A stretch of 64,000 nt of DNA from Kytococcus sedentarius DSM 20547 (GCF_000023925.1 NC_013169.1:1984001-2048000), one strand, 5' to 3'. Shown: positions 34,598-44,006, counted from the stretch's first letter. The notes: a model not told the origin generated them from the sequence alone. Program-made: numbers and translations.

Positions 34598-35920
34598 GTG
34601 AGTGCAGCCCGTGTCTTCGTGTCCCGCCTCATCGGTCTCGGCGTGTTCGACCCCATCGGTGACCGGGTCGGGCAGGTCCGCGACGTGGTGGTCCAGCACT
34701 CATCGGCCCGCCAGGTGACCCGCGTCATCGGCCTGGTGCTGGAGGTGCCCGGGCGGCGCCGGGTCTTCCTGCCGATGACCCGCATCACCTCCATCGACGC
34801 CGGGCAGGTGATCACCACCGGCTTGCTGAACATGCGCCGCTTCGAGCGCCGCCCCCGCGAGGTGCTCGTGCAGTCCGAGCTCTTCGACCGCCAGGTGCAC
34901 GTGCGCCTCGACGAGGACGACGCCTTCGACGCGACGGTCGAGGACATCGGCATCACCCAGCAGCGCAACCGGGACTGGCACGTCGCCAAGGTGTTCGTGC
35001 GCAAGGCCGACCCCACGCAGCGCCGTCGCCTCAACCTCCGTCGACGGGGGGAGACCCTGGTGGTGGACGTCGATGCGGTGAGCGGCCTGCACACCGAGGA
35101 CGCCCGGCAGGGGGCGGACCGCCTCATCGAGTCCTTCGAGGAGCTGAAGCCCGCGGACGTCGCCGACGCCCTGCAGGAGCTCACCCCCAAGCGCCGTCGC
35201 GAGGTGGCCGACGCCCTGCCGGACGAGAAGCTCGCCGACGTGCTGGAGGAGCTGCCCGAGGAAGACCGGGTCGCGATCGTTGCGGACCTGAGCACCGACC
35301 GTGCCGCGGACGTGCTGGAGGCCATGCAGCCCGACGACGCCGCCGACCTGCTGGGCGAGCTGCCCGACGAGACCGCGGCCGAGCTGCTGGGGGCGATGGA
35401 GCCCGAGGAGGCCGAGCCGCTGCGCACGCTGCTGACCTACGGCGAGGACACCGCGGGCGGCATGATGACGACCGAGCCGGTGATCTTGGGCGCGGACGCC
35501 TCCATCGCCGAAGCCCTGGCCACCGTCCGCCGGGCGGAGCTCCACCCGGCCCTGGCCGCGATGGTGTTCGTCTGCCGCTCCCCGCTGGAGGTCCCCACCG
35601 GCAAGCTGCTGGGCGTGGTGCACCTGCAGCGGATGCTGCGCGAGCCCCCGCACGAGTCGATCGGCGCCGTGGTGGACAGCGACATCGAGCCGCTCGACGT
35701 GGACGCCAGCCTCGGTGAGGTGACGCGCTCGATGGCGAACTACAACATGATCTCGCTGCCCGTCGTGGACTCCGAGCGTCGGCTGCTCGGCGCGGTCACC
35801 GTGGACGACGTGCTGGACCACATCCTCCCGGACGACTGGCGCGAGGACCGTGACGAAGCGGCCCCGGACGTGACCGCGGCCCTCAGCGTGCAGGACGAGG
35901 AGGCAGCCCATGGCGCTTGA
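34598..35920 (+). CDS. MgtE-like cytosolic protein with PRC-type and CBS domains
   Basis: 440 residues, all soluble. An N-terminal PRC-barrel-like part (1-160: VFVSRLIGLGVFDPIGDRVG) precedes a MgtE N domain made of repeats (ADALQELTPKRRREVADALPDE, ADLLGELPDETAAELLG), followed by two CBS motifs (TTEPVILGADASIAEAL and LPVVDSERRLLGAVTVDDVLDHIL). The MgtE membrane channel is missing. Mycobacteria have the same protein near mrp. It may sense Mg2+ or nucleotides and act on another transporter. GTG start, leaderless. The stop lies 11 nt inside the DUF1003 gene, so both are translated together. Confidence 0.85.
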   Translation: MSAARVFVSRLIGLGVFDPIGDRVGQVRDVVVQHSSARQVTRVIGLVLEVPGRRRVFLPMTRITSIDAGQVITTGLLNMRRFERRPREVLVQSELFDRQVHVRLDEDDAFDATVEDIGITQQRNRDWHVAKVFVRKADPTQRRRLNLRRRGETLVVDVDAVSGLHTEDARQGADRLIESFEELKPADVADALQELTPKRRREVADALPDEKLADVLEELPEEDRVAIVADLSTDRAADVLEAMQPDDAADLLGELPDETAAELLGAMEPEEAEPLRTLLTYGEDTAGGMMTTEPVILGADASIAEALATVRRAELHPALAAMVFVCRSPLEVPTGKLLGVVHLQRMLREPPHESIGAVVDSDIEPLDVDASLGEVTRSMANYNMISLPVVDSERRLLGAVTVDDVLDHILPDDWREDRDEAAPDVTAALSVQDEEAAHGA

Positions 35921-36680
35921 GACCGACCCGGACGAGCGCGCCCAGCGCCTGCGCGAGCTGCGGGAGCGCCGCGACCGACGCAAGGCGGTGGGCGGCGCCG
36001 CCGTCCGCAGCGGGACGCGCACCCCGGCGCCGAAGCCGACCGACCGCACCGAGCCGGGCGGCGGCCTGGCCACCCCACAGGCGACCCGTCGGCGCCTGCC
36101 CCGGCCGCGGGTGGACTCCGAGGCCTTCGGTCGCGCGAGCGAGTCCTTCGCCCGGTTCATGGGCACCCCGCAGTTCCTGCTGTGGATGAGCCTGTTCGTG
36201 GTGGTGTGGCTGGGCTGGAACACGTTCATGCCCGAGAGTGCGCAGTTCGACCCGCGGGCGCTGAACTACACGCTGCTGACGCTGATCCTCTCCCTGCAGG
36301 CCTCCTACGCCGCCCCGCTGATCCTGCTCGCACAGAACCGGCAGGACGACCGCGACCGCGTCAGCATCGAGCAGGACCGCGCCCGCGACGAGCGGAACCT
36401 GGCCGACACCGAGTTCATCACCCGCGAGGTGGCCTCGTTGCGGCTGACGGTGGGCGAGATGGCCAGCCGTGACTACGTGCGCTCCGAGCTGCGCGACCTG
36501 CTGACCGACCTGCTGGAGGAGCTGGACGAGCGCGAGGCCCGCCGCGCGGAGGACCCCGTCGACCCCGACCCCGCCCCGGACACGGCGCAGGACGCAGCAC
36601 CCACCGAGGCCCCCACCTCCCCCCGGTGTGGGGGTGCCACCCGCAGTGGCACGTACGATGGAGGGCATGCCCACTCCTGA
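35910..36680 (+). CDS. DUF1003 membrane protein
   Basis: 256 residues. A basic N-terminal region of about 85 residues is followed by FMGTPQFLLWMSLFVVVWLGWN, the first helix, then FDPRALNYTLLTLILSLQASYAAPLILLAQNRQDDRDR, the second helix and the defining DUF1003 motif. A charged coiled-coil (about 150-215) and an acidic Pro-rich tail end it. Function unknown; its constant pairing with the MgtE-like protein suggests a membrane partner. ATG overlaps the preceding gene by 11 nt. Its tail overlaps the mrp start by 14 nt. Confidence 0.85.
   Translation: MALETDPDERAQRLRELRERRDRRKAVGGAAVRSGTRTPAPKPTDRTEPGGGLATPQATRRRLPRPRVDSEAFGRASESFARFMGTPQFLLWMSLFVVVWLGWNTFMPESAQFDPRALNYTLLTLILSLQASYAAPLILLAQNRQDDRDRVSIEQDRARDERNLADTEFITREVASLRLTVGEMASRDYVRSELRDLLTDLLEELDEREARRAEDPVDPDPAPDTAQDAAPTEAPTSPRCGGATRSGTYDGGHAHS
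36654..36659 (+). promoter_or_regulatory. Leaderless -10 element of mrp inside the DUF1003 gene
   Basis: TACGAT is followed by 7 nt and the mrp ATG, while the GGAGGG stretch next to the ATG is too close to serve as a ribosome site. mrp may thus have its own leaderless message in addition to read-through. Confidence 0.4.
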
Positions 36681-37800
36681 TCTCGACGCCATCCGCAGTG
36701 CCCTGAGCACCGTCCAGGACCCGGAGATCCGCCGCCCGATCACGGAGATCGGGATGGTCGGTGACGTCCGCCTCGACGAGGCCGACCCCGGCCACGTCAC
36801 GGTCCGGATCCTGCTCACCATCGCCGGCTGCCCGATGAAGTCCACCCTCGAGAAGGACGTCACGGCGGCGGTCTCCCAGGTGGACTCCGTCGAGCGCGTC
36901 ACGGTCGAGATGGGCGTCATGGACGAGCAGCAGCGCGCCCAGCTCAAGCAGACGCTGCGCGGCGGCCAGGCCGAGCGCGAGATCCCCTTCCAGCGCCCGG
37001 ACAACATGACCCGCATCTACGCCGTCGCCTCCGGCAAGGGCGGCGTGGGCAAGTCCTCGGTCACCGTGAACCTCGCGGCCTCGATGGCCGCCCAGGGCAT
37101 GAAGGTGGGCGTGGTGGACGCCGACATCTACGGATTCTCGGTGCCGCGCATGCTGGGCGTGACCCACCAGCCCACGCAGGTCGACGAGATGATCATGCCC
37201 CCGCTGGCACACGACGTGAAGGTCATCTCCATCGGCATGTTCGTGCCCGGCAACCAGCCGGTCGTGTGGCGTGGCCCGATGCTGCACCGCGCCCTGCAGC
37301 AGTTCCTCTCCGACGTCTTCTGGGGCGACCTCGACGTGCTCCTGCTCGACCTGCCCCCGGGCACCGGTGACATCGCCATCTCCGTGGCGCAGATGCTCCC
37401 GGGCTCGGAGCTGCTAGTGGTCACCACCCCGCAGCAGGCCGCGGCCGAGGTGGCCGAGCGCGCCGGCGCCATCGCCATGCAGACCAAGCAGCGCGTGGCC
37501 GGCGTCATCGAGAACATGTCCTGGCTGGAGCTGCCCGACGGCACCCGCCAGGAGATCTTCGGCTCCGGTGGCGGTCAGACCGTCGCCGACTCACTGAGCC
37601 GCACCATGGGCGGCGAGGTGCCGCTGCTGGGCCAGGTGCCGCTGGACACCCGTCTGCGCGAGGGCGGCGATGCGGGGACGCCGGTCGTCCTCTCGGCGCC
37701 CGACAGCGCCGCCGGGTCGGCCCTGAACGACATCGCCTCCGGCCTGGCCCAGCGGGCCCGTGGCCTGTCCGGCCGCAAGCTGGGCATCAGCCCGGTCTGA
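36667..37800 (+). CDS. mrp: Mrp/NBP35 iron-sulfur carrier ATPase
   Basis: 377 residues. Residues 1-95 are a DUF59/MIP18 domain (VQDPEIRRPITEIGMV, with AGCPMKST). The P-loop ATPase follows: VASGKGGVGKSSVTVNL is the deviant Walker A, VDADIYGFS and DLPPGTGDIAISV the switch regions. The CxxC that bridges the 4Fe-4S cluster in many Mrp proteins is not obvious near ENMSWLELPDG, where a cysteine pair would be expected. It delivers Fe-S clusters to apo-proteins. ATG chosen at the MPTPDLDAIR start; ATG three codons earlier is possible. A hairpin terminator follows. Confidence 0.92.
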   Translation: MPTPDLDAIRSALSTVQDPEIRRPITEIGMVGDVRLDEADPGHVTVRILLTIAGCPMKSTLEKDVTAAVSQVDSVERVTVEMGVMDEQQRAQLKQTLRGGQAEREIPFQRPDNMTRIYAVASGKGGVGKSSVTVNLAASMAAQGMKVGVVDADIYGFSVPRMLGVTHQPTQVDEMIMPPLAHDVKVISIGMFVPGNQPVVWRGPMLHRALQQFLSDVFWGDLDVLLLDLPPGTGDIAISVAQMLPGSELLVVTTPQQAAAEVAERAGAIAMQTKQRVAGVIENMSWLELPDGTRQEIFGSGGGQTVADSLSRTMGGEVPLLGQVPLDTRLREGGDAGTPVVLSAPDSAAGSALNDIASGLAQRARGLSGRKLGISPV

Positions 37801-37819
37801 CCCGTCCGGTACGTGCCGC

Positions 37820-37853
37820 GGCCCTCCCCATCGATGCGCTGATGGGGAGGGCC
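37820..37853. terminator. Bidirectional hairpin terminator
   Basis: GGCCCTCCCCATC (37820-37832) and its exact complement (37841-37853) with an 8-nt loop. It lies between the convergent mrp and tatB genes and can serve both. Confidence 0.75.
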
Positions 37854-37913
37854 TCCTCGCGTCGGGGGCCGTGCCGGCGGGCCGCTGCGGGCGGCCGGGC
37901 GCGACCGGGGGGC

Positions 37914-38348
37914 TCAGGTGGCGTCGGTGTCGAAGGGGGTGGGGGCCAGCGGGTCGTAACCGTGCGGGTTGCCCCAGCGGCGCCCCGCACCCTCGAGGGC
38001 GTGCCGGGACGGTGCCACGGCGGCCTCGGACTCCTCCACCCCGGCGGGGGTGTCGTCGGCCGGGTCCGGCGCGAACGGGTTGAGCGACTCCACGTCCTCC
38101 ATCAGCGCCTCGCGGACGATGCGCTTGGGGTTGTACTGGCGCGGGTCCCACTTGCGCCAGTCGAGGTCGATGTCGTCGCCCACCTGCTCGCGCAGGTCCC
38201 CCTTGGCCTGGTTGGCCATGTCCCGCGCCTGACGGATCCAGCGGCGGACGTTCTCCACGGCACCGGGAAGCCGGTCGGGGCCGATGATCACCAGGACCAC
38301 CACCATGATCAGCAGCAGCTCCCACTGCGACATCCCGAAGATGTTCAC
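37914..38348 (-). CDS. tatB: Twin-arginine translocase subunit TatB
   Basis: 144 residues. A single N-terminal membrane helix (FGMSQWELLLIMVVVLVIIGP) runs into the conserved GPDRLPGAV hinge and an amphipathic helix (ENVRRWIRQAR), followed by an acidic, variable tail. It forms the signal-peptide receptor with TatC. The GTG was chosen because GGGAG lies 7 nt upstream and the helix then begins at residue 4; longer frames were rejected. In mycobacteria tatB follows sigE-rseA-htrA; here it directly follows the O-methyltransferase gene. Confidence 0.9.
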   Translation of the reverse strand: MNIFGMSQWELLLIMVVVLVIIGPDRLPGAVENVRRWIRQARDMANQAKGDLREQVGDDIDLDWRKWDPRQYNPKRIVREALMEDVESLNPFAPDPADDTPAGVEESEAAVAPSRHALEGAGRRWGNPHGYDPLAPTPFDTDAT

Positions 38349-38448
38349 CTGCGTGCTCCCGTCCTGGTCGTCGGTGCCACCGGCCCGAGCGCACGGCAGC
38401 ATGGCCCCCTCCACCGGGAGCGTGCAGGCACAGTGTGCCAGTCCCCCG

Positions 38449-39075
38449 TCACGGCATCACCGCCGCGGCCACCCCCGCGCCCACCGGCACGATCACCGCA
38501 TCGGAGTCGAGCTCGCGCCACTCCTCCAGCACCGAGCGGACCAGGTGGGTGCCACTGCTGCGGTCCACGGGGTCGGCGAGGCGGCCGTCCAGCCCCACAC
38601 CGACCATCGCCAGCAGCCCGCCGGAGCGCACCAGGCGGCGCGCCTGCTGCACCTGCTCGGCCAGGTCGGGGCTCGTGGCGTCCAGCACCACCAGGTCGTA
38701 GGCCGCGTCCCGCAGCCGGTTCATGACCTCCCCGGGGTTCCCCGGCATGACGCGCCAGCGGTGCTGCGGAACCCCCGCGGAGGCCGTCGCGCGCCGGGTC
38801 AGCGCGGCCTCGGCCTCGTGGTCGATGCAGGTGAGCGCTCCGTCGGTGGGCATGCCCTGCAGGATCCACAGGGGCAGCGCTCCCCCGAGTGTGGTGGCCG
38901 TCACCGCCGCCCGGGCCCGCGAGGTGCGGGCGAACATGCGCAACAGGGCCCCCTCGGCCGCCGCGTCGCGACCGCGGGCCACCGTGCGGGCCAGGTCGGC
39001 CGCGTCGGACGCCCCGGCCGGTGGCGTCGACCAGTGCTCGGCGTACCCCACCAGTGCGGCCTGCTCACGATTCAT
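38449..39075 (-). CDS. O-methyltransferase (Rv1220c-like)
   Basis: 208 residues, class I SAM-dependent methyltransferase. The SAM-binding glycine loop normally written EIGTGxG is replaced by TTLGGALPLWILQGMP, followed by LTCIDHEAEA with the acidic ribose-binding residue and YDLVVLDATSPDL. Resembles mycobacterial Rv1220c by order and sequence type; substrate unknown. Leaderless ATG, 6 nt after TAGTGT. Its stop is 100 bp from tatB, in a stretch with no other gene. Confidence 0.8.
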   Translation of the reverse strand: MNREQAALVGYAEHWSTPPAGASDAADLARTVARGRDAAAEGALLRMFARTSRARAAVTATTLGGALPLWILQGMPTDGALTCIDHEAEAALTRRATASAGVPQHRWRVMPGNPGEVMNRLRDAAYDLVVLDATSPDLAEQVQQARRLVRSGGLLAMVGVGLDGRLADPVDRSSGTHLVRSVLEEWRELDSDAVIVPVGAGVAAAVMP

Positions 39076-39081
39076 GGGGCC

Positions 39082-39087
39082 ACACTA
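39082..39087 (-). promoter_or_regulatory. Leaderless -10 element of the O-methyltransferase gene
   Basis: TAGTGT on the minus strand, then 6 nt and the ATG, with no ribosome-binding sequence. Confidence 0.45.
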
Positions 39088-39167
39088 TGCGCCCACGCGC
39101 CGGGCGGATGACGGGCAGGCCCCCACCCGCAGGGGCGAGGGCCTGTCAAGAGTGCCGTGACGGCTGG

Positions 39168-39338
39168 TCAGCCACCGACGCAGTCGTTGATGACCCTGCC
39201 GAGGTCCTTGGCCTCGTCGGGAGTCATCTCCACGACCAAGCGACCACCGCCCTCCAGGGGCATGCGCAGGACGATCCCGCGGCCCTCCTTGGTCATCTCC
39301 AGAGGGCCGTCGCCGGTGCGGGGCTTCATGGCAGCCAT
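39168..39338 (-). CDS. DUF3117 small protein
   Basis: 56 residues beginning MAAMKPRTGDGPLEMTKEGR and continuing RMPLEGGGRLVVEMTPDEA, the sequence of the highly conserved actinobacterial DUF3117 family. It is basic in the first half and acidic at the end, has one cysteine (INDCVGG), and has no known function. AAAGG lies about 9 nt before the ATG. In mycobacteria a DUF3117 gene is also near the methyltransferase/sigE locus, so the position fits. Too short for most gene finders, but the conservation is very clear. Confidence 0.92.
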   Translation of the reverse strand: MAAMKPRTGDGPLEMTKEGRGIVLRMPLEGGGRLVVEMTPDEAKDLGRVINDCVGG

Positions 39339-39576
39339 GATCTACCTTTCGTCGTCGTGCCGATCGCTCGTGCGGCATCGGCACCGGATGGTCCAGCAGG
39401 CGCAGGACCGCTGTCGCGGGACCCATTATCTCTCATTCCCCGCAGTGGTACCCGCCGACGGCTCCCGGGGGGCGGATCGTCACCCAATCGCAACCGATCC
39501 GGGCGCGCGGGCTCCCGGTGTGCGGGCTCAGGTGGCAGGCTCGGGTCATCACCCCCGACGCCCAGGAGGACGCCCC

Positions 39577-40392
39577 GTGAGCGACCAGCCCGCCCCCACC
39601 GACCAGCCCGACCAGCCCGTCCTGCTCGACCTCACCGACGGGGTCGCGACGGTCACCATCAACCGCCCCGACGCCATGAACGCGGTGGACACGGCCGTGA
39701 AGGAGGGGCTGCTGCAGACCCTGCAGCAGGTGGCCGAGGACCCGCTGGCCCGGGCCGTGGTGCTCACCGGGGCCGGGGACCGCGCCTTCTGCGTGGGGCA
39801 GGACCTCAAGGAGCACATCCGCCTGCTCGACGAGCCGGACCCGTGGGCGACCGTGACCGACCACTACAACCCCATCGTGACCCTGCTGGCAGGCATGGAC
39901 AAGCCCGTGATCGCCCGCATCAACGGCGCCTGTGCCGGCGCCGGCGCGGCCTTCGCCATGGCCTGCGACCTGCGGATCATGGCTGAGGGGGCCGCCGTCA
40001 CCTTCGCGTTCTCCGGCATCGGGCTCTCGTGCGACTCCGGCACCAGCTGGCACCTGCCGCGGCTGGTGGGGCCGGCCCGGGCCACCGAGCTGCTCATGCT
40101 GGGCGCCAAGCTCTCCGCGACCGAGGCCCTCGAGATGGGGCTCGTGGGCACCGTGGTGCCGGCCGCGGAGCTGGACCAGGCCGTGGACGCGCTCGCCCAG
40201 CGCCTGGCGCAGGGACCCACGCTGGCCTTCGCCGGCATCAAGTCCTCGCTGCGCACCGCCCAGGGGACGGACCTGGCCGGCGCGCTGGCCTTCGAGGCCA
40301 CGCAGATGAAGCGCACCGGGTCCAGCCGCGACCACCGCGGCGCCGTGCAGGCCTTCCTGGCCAAGGAGCAGCCGGTCTTCACCGGCGAGTGA
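39577..40392 (+). CDS. Enoyl-CoA hydratase/isomerase (PaaG-like)
   Basis: 271 residues. VLLDLTDGVATVTINRPDAMNA, AFCVGQDLKEH and NGACAGAGAAFAMACDLRI are the crotonase signatures; IGLSCDSGTSWHLPRLVG matches the active-site segment of PaaG-like 1,2-epoxyphenylacetyl-CoA isomerases and related hydratases. The exact substrate is unknown, and no phenylacetate genes are nearby. The GTG start has AGGAGG about 7 nt upstream; a frame open 140 codons further overlaps DUF3117 antisense and was rejected. The stop lies 2 bp from the convergent SRPBCC gene end. Confidence 0.87.
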   Translation: MSDQPAPTDQPDQPVLLDLTDGVATVTINRPDAMNAVDTAVKEGLLQTLQQVAEDPLARAVVLTGAGDRAFCVGQDLKEHIRLLDEPDPWATVTDHYNPIVTLLAGMDKPVIARINGACAGAGAAFAMACDLRIMAEGAAVTFAFSGIGLSCDSGTSWHLPRLVGPARATELLMLGAKLSATEALEMGLVGTVVPAAELDQAVDALAQRLAQGPTLAFAGIKSSLRTAQGTDLAGALAFEATQMKRTGSSRDHRGAVQAFLAKEQPVFTGE

Positions 40393-40393
40393 G

Positions 40394-40828
40394 TCAGCGG
40401 CGGCGGATGCCGGCCTCGGCCTCGTCGATCGCGCGGCGCAGGTTCTTGTCCACCGCGCGCTCCACCGCCCCGGCGGCGCCGGGGGTGGAGGTCTTCACGG
40501 CCTCGCGCCAGGAGACCCGGCAGCCGCGCGGGTGCGGGGTCAGCGTGACGTCGCACCAGCCGGCCACCTTGGCGCCCACCCGGCGCAGCGAGAACGCGGC
40601 GGCGCCGCCGGCGGGCGGCGTCCAACGGGTGACCTTCAGCGCGTCGCGCGCCGAGACGAGCCCCACCGGCGTGCGCGCCTCAAAGGTCCATCCCACGGCC
40701 ACCGGGCCGGGAGCGGCCGAGGTGACCCGGTAGGGGGTGAACCGGCCCTCACCGCCGAAGTCGGCGACCAACGGCCACAGGGCCTCGACGGGGGCGTGCG
40801 CGAAGCGCTCCACCTCGAACGACTTCAC
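40394..40828 (-). CDS. SRPBCC (polyketide cyclase/START-like) protein
   Basis: 144 residues of the helix-grip fold: KSFEVERFAHAPVEALWPLVADFGG is the typical first strand and helix, and GCRVSWREAVKTS the last strand before the long C-terminal helix. Members bind hydrophobic ligands or act as cyclases; ligand unknown. GTG start with GAGAGGAA upstream. No operon partner is evident, since both neighbours are separated or convergent. Confidence 0.8.
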   Translation of the reverse strand: MKSFEVERFAHAPVEALWPLVADFGGEGRFTPYRVTSAAPGPVAVGWTFEARTPVGLVSARDALKVTRWTPPAGGAAAFSLRRVGAKVAGWCDVTLTPHPRGCRVSWREAVKTSTPGAAGAVERAVDKNLRRAIDEAEAGIRRR

Positions 40829-40922
40829 GATGTTCCTCTCGGGTCCGGGACGGGGGCGTGGGGCAGTGGACGGTCCGAACAGTGCGGACGGTGCCTGTCA
40901 CCCTGCCATGAAACGGCCTGCG

Positions 40923-41252
40923 TCACAGGTTGGCGGGGCGCTGGGAACGCATCTCGGCGAGGGCGGCATCGCGGTGCTCCAGCTCCTCGGCCATGCGGCG
41001 CAGCATGTCGTCGACCTCCGCCATCCGGTAGCCCCGGACCGCAGTAGGCAGTCGCAGGCCCCGGACGTCCTCGGGGTGCAGGGGACCGTCGGGCAGGTGC
41101 ACCGCGGCGTCACCGGGGATCTCGGGCGCCAGTGCACCTTCCCCCGCCGGGAGCCGGCCAATGACCACGGCGGCCACCCAGGCCACGACACACGCCAGCA
41201 GGGCAATGAGAACGACGACCATGGCGCTGATCATGACATGCCGGAGCCCCAC
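40923..41252 (-). CDS. DivIVA-like domain membrane protein
   Basis: 109 residues. One membrane helix (about 7-32), a Gly/Pro linker, then LRLPTAVRGYRMAEVDDMLRRMAEEL, which is the DivIVA-domain repeat seen in many actinobacterial proteins, ending in a short coiled-coil. It may mark curved membrane or cell poles. Start is uncertain between this GTG and ATG at 41234; neither has a clear ribosome site. It follows the LOG-family gene by 15 bp on the same strand, a common actinobacterial pair. Confidence 0.78.
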   Translation of the reverse strand: MGLRHVMISAMVVVLIALLACVVAWVAAVVIGRLPAGEGALAPEIPGDAAVHLPDGPLHPEDVRGLRLPTAVRGYRMAEVDDMLRRMAEELEHRDAALAEMRSQRPANL

Positions 41253-41267
41253 CGGCCCGCCGAGGCC

Positions 41268-42134
<867 letters not shown>

Positions 42135-42140
42135 CGCATC

Positions 42141-42179
42141 ACGGTAACCGCCCCGCCCTGCAGGTGCAGGACGGGGCGG
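42141..42179 (-). promoter_or_regulatory. Terminator of gltA with overlapping LOG-gene promoter
   Basis: CCGCCCCGCCCTGC and GCAGGACGGGGCGG (42148-42161 and 42166-42179) form a 14-bp stem with one mismatch and a 4-nt loop downstream of gltA. The TACCGT -10 of the LOG-family gene (42141-42146) lies directly at its base, so termination and new initiation share the same 40 bp. Confidence 0.55.
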
Positions 42180-42205
42180 GACCGGGGTGGTGCCGGGGAA
42201 CTCGT

Positions 42206-43492
42206 TCAGGCGGTGGGGTAGTCCCGCTGCTCCGAACCGGTGTAGATCTGGCGCGGGCGGCCGATCTTGGTGTTCTCGTCGTTGATCATCTCGCGGTACT
42301 GGGCGATCCAGCCGGGCAGACGGCCGATGGCGAACAGCACCGTGAACATGTCGGTCGGGAAGCCCATGGCCTGGTAGATCAGGCCGGTGTAGAAGTCCAC
42401 GTTCGGGTAGAGCTTGCGCTGCACGAAGTAGTCGTCCTCGAGGGCGACCTTCTCCAGCTGCATGGCGATCTCGAGCTGCTCGTCCCCGGCGCCCAGGTGC
42501 TCCAGCACCTCGTCGGCGGTCTTCTTCACGATGGCGGCGCGCGGGTCGTAGTTCTTGTAGACCCGGTGGCCGAAGCCCATCAGCTTGACGCCGTCCTCCT
42601 TGTTCTTAACCTTGCGGACGAACTCCTCGACACCGCCCTCGAGGTTCTGGATCTCCTCGAGCATCTCCAGCACGGCCTGGTTGGCACCCCCGTGCAGCGG
42701 GCCCCACAGGGCCTGCACACCGGCGGAGATGGAGCCGTAGAGGTTGGTGTTGGCCGACCCGACCAGGCGCACCGTGGAGGTGGAGCAGTTCTGCTCGTGG
42801 TCGGCGTGCAGCACGAAGAGCATGTCCAACGCGCGGACCATGCGCTCGTCGAGCTCGTAGTTGCCCTCGGCGTCCGCGAAGGTCATGCGCAGGAAGTTCT
42901 CCACCACGGTCAGGCTGGTGTCGGCCTGCATCGGCGGGAGGCCCTGGCGGTTGCGGTAGGCGTTGGCGGCCAGCACCGGCACCTGCCCCATCAGGCGGCG
43001 GGAGGCGTTCTCCAGCTGCTCGGGGTCGAAGGGGTCGAGGTTCTCGGTGTCGTAGGTGCACAGGGCGGAGATCGCCGAGGAGAGCACCGGCATCGGGTGG
43101 GCGTCGGTGGGGAAGGACTTGAAGAAGTCCTTCATGCCCTCGGGCATCTCGGCGCGGGCGCGGACGTCTTCGCGGAAGGACTCGAGCTCCCGCTCGGAGG
43201 GGAGCTCACCGTCCATCAGCAGCTTGGCGACCTCCATGAAGGTGGACTTCTCGGCCAGCTGCTCGATGGGGTAGCCGCGGTACCTCAGGATCCCCTCGTC
43301 GCCGTCGATGAACGTGATCGCCGAGGAGCACGAGGCCGTGTTCACGAAACCCACGTCGAGGGTCACGTTGCCGGTCTCCTTGCGGAGGGCGGAGATGTCG
43401 TAGCCGTTGTCACCCTCGACGGACGCGATGAAGGGGAACTCCAGCGTGACGTCCTCGTGGGTGAAGGTGGCGGGTGCCTTGTCGGCGGTCAT
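42206..43492 (-). CDS. gltA: Citrate synthase, type II
   Basis: 428 residues. VNTASCSSAITFIDGDEGIL, LRYRGYPIEQLAE, HADHEQNCSTSTVRLVGS (catalytic His), LWGPLHGGANQAVLEML and MGFGHRVYKNYDPRA (second catalytic His) are all present. It condenses oxaloacetate and acetyl-CoA at the head of the TCA cycle. The ATG was chosen because GAGAGG stands 6 nt before it; an ATG two codons earlier would sit right on that ribosome site. A ferredoxin gene lies upstream on the same strand with a hairpin between them. Confidence 0.96.
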   Translation of the reverse strand: MTADKAPATFTHEDVTLEFPFIASVEGDNGYDISALRKETGNVTLDVGFVNTASCSSAITFIDGDEGILRYRGYPIEQLAEKSTFMEVAKLLMDGELPSERELESFREDVRARAEMPEGMKDFFKSFPTDAHPMPVLSSAISALCTYDTENLDPFDPEQLENASRRLMGQVPVLAANAYRNRQGLPPMQADTSLTVVENFLRMTFADAEGNYELDERMVRALDMLFVLHADHEQNCSTSTVRLVGSANTNLYGSISAGVQALWGPLHGGANQAVLEMLEEIQNLEGGVEEFVRKVKNKEDGVKLMGFGHRVYKNYDPRAAIVKKTADEVLEHLGAGDEQLEIAMQLEKVALEDDYFVQRKLYPNVDFYTGLIYQAMGFPTDMFTVLFAIGRLPGWIAQYREMINDENTKIGRPRQIYTGSEQRDYPTA

Positions 43493-43540
43493 GCTCATCC
43501 TCTCGGGGAGCCCGCGCACGGCGGGCACTCAGCGGGGCGG

Positions 43541-43562
43541 GGACACCGCGCGGGCGGTGTCC
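43541..43562 (-). terminator. Hairpin between fdxA and gltA
   Basis: GGACACCGC and GCGGTGTCC form a 9-bp stem with a 4-nt loop just after the ferredoxin stop and 49 bp before the gltA start. It probably ends or attenuates the ferredoxin message. Confidence 0.6.
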
Positions 43563-43579
43563 GGTCAACAGGGTCCAGG

Positions 43580-43903
43580 TCAGGCGTCACCCTGCGGTGG
43601 CAGGGCGGAGATCAGCGGGTGGTCCTTGGGGATCATCCCCATCTTGGCGGCGCCACCGGGCGAGCCCAGGTCGTCGAAGAAGTCGACGTTCGCCGTGTAG
43701 TAGTCGGCCCACTCCTCGGGGAGGTCGTCCTCGTAGTAGATGGCCTCGACGGGGCAGACGGGCTCGCAGGCACCACAGTCGACGCACTCGTCGGGGTGGA
43801 TGTACAGCGAGCGCTCACCCTCGTAGATGCAGTCGACCGGGCACTCGTCGATGCAGGCCTTGTCCTTGACGTCCACGCACGGCAAAGCGATGACGTAGGT
43901 CAC
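43580..43903 (-). CDS. fdxA: 7Fe ferredoxin (FdxA type)
   Basis: 107 residues. The pattern [17 protein letters not shown] followed by [16 protein letters not shown] gives the cysteines of one 3Fe-4S and one 4Fe-4S cluster, as in actinobacterial FdxA/FdxC, with the usual C-terminal extension ([18 protein letters not shown]). It is a one-electron carrier in the cytoplasm, partner unknown here. GTG start with AGGAGG 8 nt upstream. In many relatives dapC follows; it does not here. Confidence 0.95.
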   Translation of the reverse strand: MTYVIALPCVDVKDKACIDECPVDCIYEGERSLYIHPDECVDCGACEPVCPVEAIYYEDDLPEEWADYYTANVDFFDDLGSPGGAAKMGMIPKDHPLISALPPQGDA

Positions 43904-43959
43904 GCGAATCCTCCTGGCTGCTGGGCACGGCGGATGTCAGGGTCTCCCACCGGCTCCTC

Positions 43960-43965
43960 ATTCTA
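43960..43965 (-). promoter_or_regulatory. -10 element of the fdxA promoter
   Basis: TAGAAT on the minus strand, within the 103 bp between the VanW gene and fdxA, would start a message with a leader of about 50 nt. That leader ends in the AGGAGG ribosome site. A matching -35 is not clear. Confidence 0.35.
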
Positions 43966-44006
43966 TGGTCTGTGGCCCGGTGCGGGCACGATGGGGGTCA
44001 TCCGCC

